Positions 1-7,142 of a stretch of 35,513 nt of DNA are shown here, one piece after another. The notes below the pieces were generated by a model that searched no databases, was not told the DNA's origin, and was given only the letters and a program-made list of their open reading frames with translations. The translations under genes and the position numbers were made by a program. The stretch's first letter is position 1. Each line of letters begins with the position of its first letter. Source of the DNA: Hyphomicrobiales bacterium (lineage in GTDB: Bacteria; Pseudomonadota; Alphaproteobacteria; Rhizobiales; Beijerinckiaceae); NCBI GenBank assembly GCA_015655535.1, contig JAATEW010000328.1, forward strand, positions 1 through 35,513. The letters run 5' to 3'.

Positions 1-300
1 ATGTGCCGCCGCCCTGCACAGGCGTGTCGCCCGAGCCCGTCGTCGGATCGCCGGTCGTGGGTGTATCGCCAGCATCTCCGGTCGATGTGCCGCCACCCTG
101 GATCGGGGTATCGCCTGAGCCCGTCGTGGGATCGCCGGTCGCAGGCGTACCGCCAGCATCTCCGGTCGATGTCCCGCCGCCCTGCACCGGCGTATCGCCT
201 GAGCCGGTTGTTGGATCGCCCGTCGCAGGCGTACCGCCAGCATCTCCGGTCGATGTACCGCCACCTTGCACCGGTGTGTCGCCTGAACCTGTCGTCGGAT
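1..300. repeat. 84-bp in-frame tandem repeats coding for 28-residue units
   Basis: The block CATCTCCGGTCGATGT recurs at 73, 157 and 241, exactly 84 bases apart. The surrounding sequence is nearly identical between units, and differences fall mostly at third codon positions of the minus-strand frame. The array continues off the left edge. A degenerate half-unit lies at about 300-350. Because 84 is a multiple of 3, gain or loss of units would keep the frame. Confidence 0.9.
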
Positions 301-964
301 CACCGGTTGAGGGGGCGGCGCTAGAGCCTGTCGTATGGTCTCCGGTTGATGGCGTGCCGCCGGTCGATGTCCCGTCACCATGGATCGGGCCGCCGGCAGG
401 GCTGCCCCCTTGTGCTGGCGGATTGGCGGCGTCGGCTGCAAGGCCCGGTGCTGCGGGCGTATTCCCATCCGCCGAAGCGCCGCCACCACCACCGCCACCG
501 CCACCGCCGTGCGATGGATTGGTCGGGACTGGACCAATGGATGGAGGAGGCGAGGCGACATTCACGCTTGGCACAAATGCAGCCGATCCCAGGGCTATAT
601 GATCGAGCGATCCTCCTGCGTGCAGGGAGACCGCGGATATGTCGGAAGGGTTAGTTGCGTCCTCTGCGCCAGAGTTGCCGCGCAGCGATGCGCCGTCATC
701 ACCGGCGCGAGCTTCGGCAACCGTCTGCTCTTGGTCTTGTGAAGGCGGCGCTGCTTGATCCTGTTCCGGCTGTGCGCCGCCCGCTCCGGCCCTGCTGGCA
801 TCGCTTGGGGCCGCGGCCTCACCTTCAACACCTGTGTCCCACCCGATCGCTGCCTCTTCCCGCGCGGGGTCAGGTCGCCCGATGGGTTTCTCAACGGCTT
901 TTTTTAAGCCTGAGTCCGATGGTTTCGGAGTTTTGCCGGCCACTTCCTTCTTGAACTTGGCCAT
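1..964 (-). CDS. Putative type I secretion substrate with tandem Gly/Thr/Pro repeats (partial, runs off left edge)
   Basis: The minus strand is open from an ATG at 964-962 to the window edge: 321 codons and no stop. The start is fixed by AGGAGG at 978-973, eight bases upstream and overlapping the HlyD stop codon. The protein begins MAKFKKEVAGKTPKPSDSG, has no signal peptide or membrane segment, and continues through an acidic, Ala/Gln-rich region. At about residues 153-163 there is a His plus poly-Gly linker. After that come 28-residue repeats around GDPTTGSGDTPVQGGGTSTG followed by DAGGTPAT. It is the last visible gene of an operon with two ABC exporter subunits and an HlyD adaptor. Substrates of such systems lack an N-terminal signal and carry C-terminal secretion signals, so I infer an exported repeat protein or adhesin. 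The C-terminus, and with it the proof, lies outside the window. Plus-strand open frames here are antisense shadows. Confidence 0.75.
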   Translation of the reverse strand, partial: MAKFKKEVAGKTPKPSDSGLKKAVEKPIGRPDPAREEAAIGWDTGVEGEAAAPSDASRAGAGGAQPEQDQAAPPSQDQEQTVAEARAGDDGASLRGNSGAEDATNPSDISAVSLHAGGSLDHIALGSAAFVPSVNVASPPPSIGPVPTNPSHGGGGGGGGGGASADGNTPAAPGLAADAANPPAQGGSPAGGPIHGDGTSTGGTPSTGDHTTGSSAAPSTGDPTTGSGDTPVQGGGTSTGDAGGTPATGDPTTGSGDTPVQGGGTSTGDAGGTPATGDPTTGSGDTPIQGGGTSTGDAGDTPTTGDPTTGSGDTPVQGGGT

Positions 965-972
965 CGCCGATA

Positions 973-978
973 CCTCCT
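973..978 (-). promoter_or_regulatory. Shine-Dalgarno overlapping the hlyD-like stop codon
   Basis: On the minus strand the sequence reads TAGGAGGTATCGGCGATG: the TAG stop of the adaptor gene shares bases with a perfect AGGAGG, followed by an 8-base spacer and ATG. This suggests translational coupling of exporter and substrate and fixes the substrate start. Confidence 0.85.
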
Positions 979-2323
979 AACGCTCCCGGAACGCGGTATC
1001 CAAAGTGTAGTAAATAGGCTTCAGCAGATATTGGAATATGGTCTTCTCGCCCGTCAGAATGGTTGCCTCACCGGTCATTCCGGGTGTCACCACATGCGCT
1101 TTGTCTACACCTACGTAGGGTTGGTCGAGTTCGATTTCGACCAGGATAAAGGGCGCTTGACCTGGACTGTTTGTCGTATTCTGAGCCGCGATACGCACAA
1201 CCTTGCCGGGGATCGTGCCGAAACGGCTGTAATCGAAAGCGTCGGACTTCACGCTGGCTTTCTGGCCGACGCGCACGAAACCGATGTCGCGCGGCGAGAC
1301 ATGCGACTGCATCAAGACGCCGCCATCCGTCGGCACGATCTCGCATACCGTTCCGCCGGCCGGAATCACCGTGCCGATCGGTGTTTCGGAGATTTTTTGC
1401 ACGATGCCATTGACCGGCGACCGGACCTCGATGTCGCCGGAACGGCTTTGATAGGCGGCTTGCGTCGCCTTGAGTTCGTTCATTTGCTCCATGATGTCGG
1501 CCCGCTGATTGCGGGCATCGGCCGCGGACTTGGCAATGATGGCCTCGCGCTCCGCATCGAGCCGCTTGATGCGTGACTCATGCTGGTCGATCGAGGCCGT
1601 GAGCTGTGCGTGGACCCGCTGGCCTTGAGCTGCCTGCTCTTCGACCTGGGCGAGACGATTGCGCGCGATGACACCAATATCCGCGCCTTCACGTATGCGT
1701 TTCACAAGGTCCTGGCTGGCCGTCATGCTGGTCTTGGCGAAAGGAATCTCGTCCTCCGCGGCGGCAAGAGCCGATTTTTCTTCGTCGACCTGCCGGTTGT
1801 TCTGTTCCAAGTTGCTGTCGAGCTGACGCACTTGCCCTTTATGCAACGAGAGCGCTTCAGCGACTTGCGCGGGATATTGCGTCTCGAATGGCTTGAAGTT
1901 GGGGTCGCGGCGGTCGGCGAAGGCGTCGAGCCGCTCCATCTGGATTTGCAAATAGGCCATGCGCACTTGCGTGCGTTCGATATCGCGGATCAAATCGGTG
2001 GCACGAAACTTGGCGATCAATTGCCCGGCTTTCACGCGTTCGTCGTTATGCACCAGCATCGACGAAATTGCGCCGCCCTCCGGTGTCTGAATGACCTGGA
2101 CGCGTTGCACCGGTATGAATTCGCCACGCGCGCGCGCGATCTCGTCAACCTTGACGACAAAGGAAAGGCCCAAAAGAATCGCCACGAGGCCGATGACGCC
2201 GATCAGCAGCGCGCTAACGCCGCGCGTGACCTGAACGTAATCGACGTCGCTGCCGATCTGCCCGGCGGGCCTGCGCTCCTGGGCGACGGAAACCGCGATA
2301 TTGTCTCCCTTACGAATGTCCAC
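977..2323 (-). CDS. HlyD-family type I secretion membrane fusion protein
   Basis: This is the periplasmic adaptor that links an inner-membrane ABC exporter to an outer-membrane TolC-like channel. The 448-residue protein has a short cytoplasmic N-terminus, one membrane segment at about residues 36-58, and the first half of a lipoyl/barrel-sandwich region (about 68-110, with VIQTPEGGAISSMLVHNDERV). A long Gln/Glu/Ala-rich coiled coil follows to about residue 290. The second lipoyl half contains IEVRSPVNGIVQ, and the C-terminus has the family ending TPGMTGEATILTGEKT. Length and order match HlyD/LapC/PrtE adaptors. It lies 9 bases after the 730-residue ABC subunit and is followed at once by the repeat-protein gene. 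No TolC homologue is in the window. Confidence 0.93.
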   Translation of the reverse strand: MDIRKGDNIAVSVAQERRPAGQIGSDVDYVQVTRGVSALLIGVIGLVAILLGLSFVVKVDEIARARGEFIPVQRVQVIQTPEGGAISSMLVHNDERVKAGQLIAKFRATDLIRDIERTQVRMAYLQIQMERLDAFADRRDPNFKPFETQYPAQVAEALSLHKGQVRQLDSNLEQNNRQVDEEKSALAAAEDEIPFAKTSMTASQDLVKRIREGADIGVIARNRLAQVEEQAAQGQRVHAQLTASIDQHESRIKRLDAEREAIIAKSAADARNQRADIMEQMNELKATQAAYQSRSGDIEVRSPVNGIVQKISETPIGTVIPAGGTVCEIVPTDGGVLMQSHVSPRDIGFVRVGQKASVKSDAFDYSRFGTIPGKVVRIAAQNTTNSPGQAPFILVEIELDQPYVGVDKAHVVTPGMTGEATILTGEKTIFQYLLKPIYYTLDTAFRER

Positions 2324-2332
2324 GCGATCCTC

Positions 2333-4525
2333 CTATGCGAATTTCGCCGCGGATTGCACGATCGGGCCGGCATGCCGGACATTGCCGCGTTCGATGATCA
2401 CTATCTGATTGCTGCTCTTGATGTGGGCGGTCGAATAGGGCGTCCATATCACCGTCGTTCGGCCACGAATGGAATCAAGATAGGCTTCGACCTTTTTGTC
2501 CCAGAGCGGATCGCCGCCGATGCCGACGCCGTCGAGCAGAAGCACTGCCGGTGCAGCGATCGTCGCCGCGACGAACGCAACGATGTAGCGGAACTTCAAT
2601 TCGGCGTGGTCTACGCTGAATGAATTGAGGCGGCGATCCAACACGCTCGCGGGCGCGCCAGCAAAAACCGGCCATGTCTCCCACTCTGGGCCGAGCACGC
2701 GCGCGAAGGCCGATAAAGCTTCATCGTCCTGCAGCGCGGGAACCCGCAACCGCAGATATTCGCGCACCGAGATCGGCAGAGCGGGGACCACTTGCGGCAC
2801 GTAGCCGATCCAAGCCCGGTATTCTACCGGATCGAACTGCCGGATGTCGCGGCCATTGACGAGCACGCGCCCCGATTGCGGCCGGCGCAAACCGGCGAGA
2901 CATTCGAGCAGTACCGTCTTGCCGCCCGCGTTCGGACCGACAATCGCAACGCGCGCGCCGGCTGGCGTCGAGAACGACACGCCGTTCAATGCGGCTTCCT
3001 GATCGACGTCAGGCCGATAATAGAGGCGGTCAACAGTGAATGCGACTTCGGTGAGCCCGAACGGGCTCGCAATCTCGACGCTTGCGCGTTCTGTCGGCGT
3101 CGCCATCAATTGATTGAGCTGGCTTATCGAACTCCCGACCTGTCGCAGCCGGACGAGAGAGCTGAAGGCCTGCTGCGCCGGCACGACGATCCGCCAGATC
3201 AGCATCATCGATGCGATCAATCCGCCCGAATTCATAGTACCATCGAGCACCAGCAAGATACCGACGCACATGGTTGCAAGCACGGTGAGCATGCTCAGAA
3301 TCTGGCCGATCGCCTGCGCGCGGGCTATGGCGATCGCGTAATCGCAATTCCGCGCGGCCGCGTCGCGCGCGTGTTCGGCGAACTGATTGAGCCACTGGCT
3401 TCCCGCGCCTACGCGATAGAAGGCGTTGATCCCAAGCAGAGCGGCGCCGGCCTGTTCTTCGAGCCGCGCCGAGGCAATTCCTGCGGCGGAAGCCTTGCTT
3501 GAAACATAGTCCGCCGTGGGAAAGGCGAGGGCCGCGTAGCAAAGCAGCGCTATGATGGGCACGAAGACCAGCCATCCGCCAAACAGCGCGATCACCAGGA
3601 CAAAGATCACGATGAACGGATAGTCGATCAGATAGGCTCCGCCGACGCCACTCAAGAACTGCCGCGCATTTTCGAAGCTGCGCATGCGAATGACGTTGTT
3701 CTGAACCCCGAGCTTGGCTATTGTATCGAGCGGAAAGCTCAGCATCTTGCGCATCGTCGTCTCGCCGATACGCGTGCCGGCCCAGCTACCCAAACGCGTG
3801 GTCACCAGCTGGCGCCCGATCCGCAGCCCCCAACTCCCAAGAATGGCAACGGCCGCGAGCAATGCCATCCCCCAAATGGTGTCGATGGCTTCCGACGGAA
3901 TGACGATGCTGTAGACAGCCATCGTATAAAGAGAGACGGCAAGCGCCAACAAGTTGATGAGCGTGCTCATCGCGAAGAGCGCGAAGAGTGCGTCGCGCAC
4001 GCGTTCGAACAGGCCGCGGAACCAGTTGGGCCGCGCTTCGTCGATCGGGTGGAAATCAGTGGCCGGGTCGATAGCCAGGATGGTGTCGCCGGAGGCCGGC
4101 TGAAATGTCGCTTGCGTGCCGGCTATCAGCCAGCGATCCCTGCCGTCCGGCTGGCCGAGATAGACGGCGACGTCGTTGCCATGCAGGACAAGGCTTCCGG
4201 CCCGCAGCCGCATCGTGTCACGGGCCTGACCCTTCGCCGTGACGTGACGGACGCGGAAGCCGATCTCCGCCAGAAGCCGTTCGAGATGCGCGATTGAAAA
4301 ACGCACATCCTGCTGCGGCAGCAAAGCGGCAAGACGGCGGCCGGTCCCTGGCCATCCCAATGCCACCAGCATCGGCGGCAAAGCGGCGGCTATCGATGAA
4401 TTGGCTTGGCGTTCAGAACCGACAACGTCGCTCAAGCGCTTGAGCCAAATGGCTTCGCTCCAGCCCGCCGGCAACTGCGGTGGAGACGGTTGAGGGACGA
4501 GCGCCAAAGGTGCCGCATTATCCAT
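2333..4525 (-). CDS. Type I secretion ABC exporter subunit with C39-like N-domain and partly degenerate ATPase
   Basis: 730 residues. The N-terminal ~165 residues resemble the peptidase-like C39 domain of HlyB-type exporters but show no catalytic Cys/His pair. A membrane domain spans about 178-460, and a nucleotide-binding domain follows from about 500. Walker A is intact (GPNAGGKT, 530-537) and the Q-loop Gln is kept (GYVPQ, 578). The signature LSGGQ is replaced by FSVDH (636-640), Walker B reads LLLDG with Gly where the catalytic Glu belongs (666), and the switch His is replaced (WTPYS, about 696). It overlaps the preceding ABC gene by 8 bases, so the two probably form a heterodimer. The subunit can probably bind ATP, but canonical hydrolysis is doubtful. 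The family call is firm; the activity is inference. Confidence 0.9.
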   Translation of the reverse strand: MDNAAPLALVPQPSPPQLPAGWSEAIWLKRLSDVVGSERQANSSIAAALPPMLVALGWPGTGRRLAALLPQQDVRFSIAHLERLLAEIGFRVRHVTAKGQARDTMRLRAGSLVLHGNDVAVYLGQPDGRDRWLIAGTQATFQPASGDTILAIDPATDFHPIDEARPNWFRGLFERVRDALFALFAMSTLINLLALAVSLYTMAVYSIVIPSEAIDTIWGMALLAAVAILGSWGLRIGRQLVTTRLGSWAGTRIGETTMRKMLSFPLDTIAKLGVQNNVIRMRSFENARQFLSGVGGAYLIDYPFIVIFVLVIALFGGWLVFVPIIALLCYAALAFPTADYVSSKASAAGIASARLEEQAGAALLGINAFYRVGAGSQWLNQFAEHARDAAARNCDYAIAIARAQAIGQILSMLTVLATMCVGILLVLDGTMNSGGLIASMMLIWRIVVPAQQAFSSLVRLRQVGSSISQLNQLMATPTERASVEIASPFGLTEVAFTVDRLYYRPDVDQEAALNGVSFSTPAGARVAIVGPNAGGKTVLLECLAGLRRPQSGRVLVNGRDIRQFDPVEYRAWIGYVPQVVPALPISVREYLRLRVPALQDDEALSAFARVLGPEWETWPVFAGAPASVLDRRLNSFSVDHAELKFRYIVAFVAATIAAPAVLLLDGVGIGGDPLWDKKVEAYLDSIRGRTTVIWTPYSTAHIKSSNQIVIIERGNVRHAGPIVQSAAKFA

Positions 4526-6122
4526 GGCGAGGTCTCCTCTCGATACGGATTTTCTGATCGGCGAGTTGCACCAGGTCGGGATTGCCGGACACCATGAAGA
4601 TTGTGGTGCGTCCTTTGAGCCCTTTTAGAATGTCCACGAGCCGGCGCATGCCATCGAGGTCGAGCGTGCCGCCGACCTCATTGAGGCAGAGGATCGCGGG
4701 GCGCCGTACCAAGGCACGGATCAAGCCGATGCGAACGGCGATGCCGGGGCTTACGATATCGGCGCCGCCCGGGCCGAGCGCCGTCATGACTCCCTGCCGC
4801 AAGCTGTCGACAAAAGCGTCGAGCCCAAGATACGGCATAAGCCTCATCGCATCGGCATTATATTGCGGGCTGAACAAGGTGAGATTTTCGAGTAGCGAGC
4901 CGCGGATCAGTTCGGGATGGGCGCTCACCATCGCGATTTGCTGTTTGAGAGTCTGGCTGTCGTAGGCCGAAGGTGGACGGCCATCGAATGTGATCGTAAG
5001 ATCCAAGGCATCGTCGAGTTGGGCTACCATATCGAGCATGGCGGTCGCCGTGATCTGGTCGGATGCCTCGATAAGGACGACGTTGCCCGGCTCGATCGAT
5101 ACTGTTTCGCCTTGGATCGCCGCGCCGCTTATCGCGATGGCACCACCGCGAAAGACCTGTTCGCCGCTGCCGCTCCACAAAGGCGCCAAGGGCAAGGACA
5201 AGACATCTTCGATCTTCCGTTCCGCCGCATCACGATGACCAAGCCTGGTCAAATAAGCGAAAGCCGCCATGGCGGGGGCGATCGATCGTCCGGCGATCAA
5301 TGTGCAGGCCGCGAGGCCGCCAGTCGTGATTTGGCCGTCGATCACCATGAAAGCGCCGAAGGCGACGACGGCGACCGTCGATAGCTGACTGAGAAGAGCG
5401 CCGTTCTCGCGGATCAATGCCATATGATTTTCCACGCGCGCGCTCGCATCCATCGTGCGCACGACGGCGTCGCGATAGCGTTGGGTCAACATGGTCTCGG
5501 CCGCCATGGCCTTGACCTCAACAATGCCGCCAAAGATTCCCCAGGTCAGGTCGCGGCGATGGGCTTCGGCCGCTTCCAAGTCGAGCACCGCGCGATTACC
5601 CGCGCGCATGACGATCAAGGCGGCGATCAAGGCGACGAAAGTCAATGCGAGCGGGATCAGCGCGAGCCAAGTGCCGATGTACGCAACGAGCCCGATATAG
5701 ACAGCCACGAATGGCAATTCATGCAGGGCCGCGGCGGCATTGCCGGACCAAAAATCGCGGACCTGGCCGACGGAACGCACGGCGTCCAAGAGCGCCGGCG
5801 TGCCCATGGTATGAACCGCCTTGCCGCTGGCCCGCATGAGACGCTCGAAAAGACGCAACGTCATCCGGCTTTCGAAAACCGCGCCGACATAGGCAAACAG
5901 CACGGCGCGGCCATAGCGCAGCAAGGCTTCCAAGAGAACGGCAATTGTGACGCCGATCACCAGCACGAATGTCGTGGAATAGGCGGCGTTGGGCAGGATC
6001 CGGTCGTAGGTCTGGAGAAGCCCAAGCGGGACGGCAAGCGAAAGCACATGCGCGCTGAGCGAGGTGACGACCGCCAGCGCGGTTACACCTACAGGCTTTA
6101 CCTCGTCTACGTAGTGCGACAC
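4518..6122 (-). CDS. Type I secretion ABC exporter subunit with strongly degenerate nucleotide-binding domain
   Basis: 534 residues and the first gene of the operon. A membrane domain covers about residues 10-295, with hydrophobic segments near 15-37, 50-68, 135-172 and 245-290. An ABC-like domain follows from about 320. Walker A is lost: the expected GxxGxGKS/T position reads EASDQITAT (352-360), without the Lys. The Q-loop Gln is replaced (MVSAHPEL), the signature reads VSPGI (458-462), Walker B reads ILCLNE with Asn for Asp (about 481), and the H-loop reads VSGNPD with no His. It resembles PrtD/LapB-type exporters in layout. It overlaps the next ABC gene by 8 bases, so a heterodimer with this as the non-catalytic half is likely. 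Confidence 0.88.
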   Translation of the reverse strand: MSHYVDEVKPVGVTALAVVTSLSAHVLSLAVPLGLLQTYDRILPNAAYSTTFVLVIGVTIAVLLEALLRYGRAVLFAYVGAVFESRMTLRLFERLMRASGKAVHTMGTPALLDAVRSVGQVRDFWSGNAAAALHELPFVAVYIGLVAYIGTWLALIPLALTFVALIAALIVMRAGNRAVLDLEAAEAHRRDLTWGIFGGIVEVKAMAAETMLTQRYRDAVVRTMDASARVENHMALIRENGALLSQLSTVAVVAFGAFMVIDGQITTGGLAACTLIAGRSIAPAMAAFAYLTRLGHRDAAERKIEDVLSLPLAPLWSGSGEQVFRGGAIAISGAAIQGETVSIEPGNVVLIEASDQITATAMLDMVAQLDDALDLTITFDGRPPSAYDSQTLKQQIAMVSAHPELIRGSLLENLTLFSPQYNADAMRLMPYLGLDAFVDSLRQGVMTALGPGGADIVSPGIAVRIGLIRALVRRPAILCLNEVGGTLDLDGMRRLVDILKGLKGRTTIFMVSGNPDLVQLADQKIRIERRPRHG

Positions 6123-6529
6123 CGAGATACCCCCTACATGAGCTGTTGGGGGCTGCCGGCGAAAGATTAAAACGATATTGCGTTTTTGTCTTGCTTCAAT
6201 TCTAAGCGTGCTTAAGCTTAAAGCTGTGATGTTGATTTAAAATTGCAATATGTAACGCGTCGACTCGCGCTGGCTTATGATGTTGGGGCTCTCGCTTTTG
6301 TTTCAAATGGTCTGCAAGAAGGTACCATGTCGATTAGGGACTTGGCACAATGCTGGCGAGTCGTAACGAGCGCGCACGACGCAGTATGAACCACCGCCGC
6401 AAGCACCGGGCTATGGCGAGCCTCGAAGCGAAGCGAATGAACAAAGTTCTTAATCCCCGGCGGGAGCCACGTTCGCGGGCCTCATGAAACGCGCCGGAGA
6501 ACACGTGATCATCTCGTCGCCCCGCGCCC
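6123..6529. other. Intergenic region upstream of the secretion operon
   Basis: About 400 bases without a convincing gene. The part next to the exporter (6165-6255) is AT-rich and probably holds the minus-strand operon promoter: TTGAAG and TATCGT lie 16 bases apart on that strand at about 6175-6202, which is a weak match. The 10-bp palindrome TTAAGCTTAA lies at 6212-6221. From 6340 on, the sequence is GC-rich with no clear signal. Confidence 0.45.
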
Positions 6530-6952
6530 CTATTTCAGCACCGTGTTCTTGTCCTCGCCCTCGGTCATGTCGATCACCAGCAGCTTGACGGGCTCGGTTC
6601 CGATATTGGCGCCCTGGTGCCATTGATCGATCGATTCCACGATGAAGTCGCCGGTCTTATACGCGTCGACCTTGCCGTTCTCGCTGTTGATCACCTGCAA
6701 GGTTCCGGACAGGACGTAGCCGTAACGCGGGAAAGGATGCTTGTGCTCCGGCAGCACCGCTCCCGCCGCTATGTCGTAAACCGACACGCTGATATGCGCG
6801 TCTTTCTGCGGCAGCACGATCTTTTGTCCGCTCGACGTCACGGAGGTCGACAGCACCGGACTTATGACAATTGAACTATTCTCCAGGGCCCCGCCCGGCG
6901 GCGCGACAAGGATCAGAGCAAACGCGAGCGCGAGCAGCTTGACATGTCTCAT
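6530..6952 (-). CDS. Secreted cupin-domain protein
   Basis: 140 residues with an N-terminal signal peptide (MRHVKLLALAFALILVAPPGGA, hydrophobic core 5-18), so it is probably periplasmic. A single cupin barrel follows. The first cupin motif is visible as GAVLPEHKHPFPRYGYVLSG, with metal-ligand His residues and an Arg/Tyr in place of the usual Glu. The second is around GDFIVESIDQWHQGANIG, with one His. Its substrate is unknown; small secreted cupins of this kind are usually metal-binding, with no fixed function. The start is supported by GAGGAG a few bases upstream. It is divergent from the FUSC gene, with a palindrome between them. Confidence 0.85.
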   Translation of the reverse strand: MRHVKLLALAFALILVAPPGGALENSSIVISPVLSTSVTSSGQKIVLPQKDAHISVSVYDIAAGAVLPEHKHPFPRYGYVLSGTLQVINSENGKVDAYKTGDFIVESIDQWHQGANIGTEPVKLLVIDMTEGEDKNTVLK

Positions 6953-6996
6953 GGGAAATCTCCTCGCGCCGACTTTAAAGCCGCGAGCCTAAGCCA

Positions 6997-7019
6997 ATGT
7001 TTCAGCCAAGGTGAAACAT
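6997..7019. promoter_or_regulatory. Palindrome between cupin and FUSC genes, possible operator
   Basis: Perfect 8-bp arms ATGTTTCA and TGAAACAT are separated by 7 bases. The element sits 45 bases above the cupin start and 124 bases above the FUSC start, in a divergent intergenic region. This is the geometry of a dimeric regulator site. No regulator gene is adjacent. Confidence 0.45.
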
Positions 7020-7142
7020 GTTACCGATGAAACCGGTCGAATTCGTCGAAATCCTTCGGGGGCTTCGCCGCCGGCCCAGGCGCCTCTACTTATTCCCGTC
7101 ACCACGGGCTAATATGGCTGGCTTCCTTCCATCGAACACGCG

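Noticed and set aside
1..300. CRISPR-like repeat array
   Set aside because: The 84-bp units are directly adjacent with no unique spacers and keep a protein frame.
1..654. Plus-strand open frames (1-324, 3-602, 346-654) with Pro/Val/Ser-rich repeats
   Set aside because: They are the antisense of the minus-strand repeat gene, which has a perfect ribosome site, natural codon pattern and operon context.
1580..2623. 347-codon plus-strand ORF
   Set aside because: It lies antisense across two clear type I secretion genes and has no recognisable domain.
6386..6487. 33-codon plus-strand ORF rich in Arg and Lys before the cupin gene
   Set aside because: It has no ribosome site, no family and only a short, biased sequence; it is probably chance.
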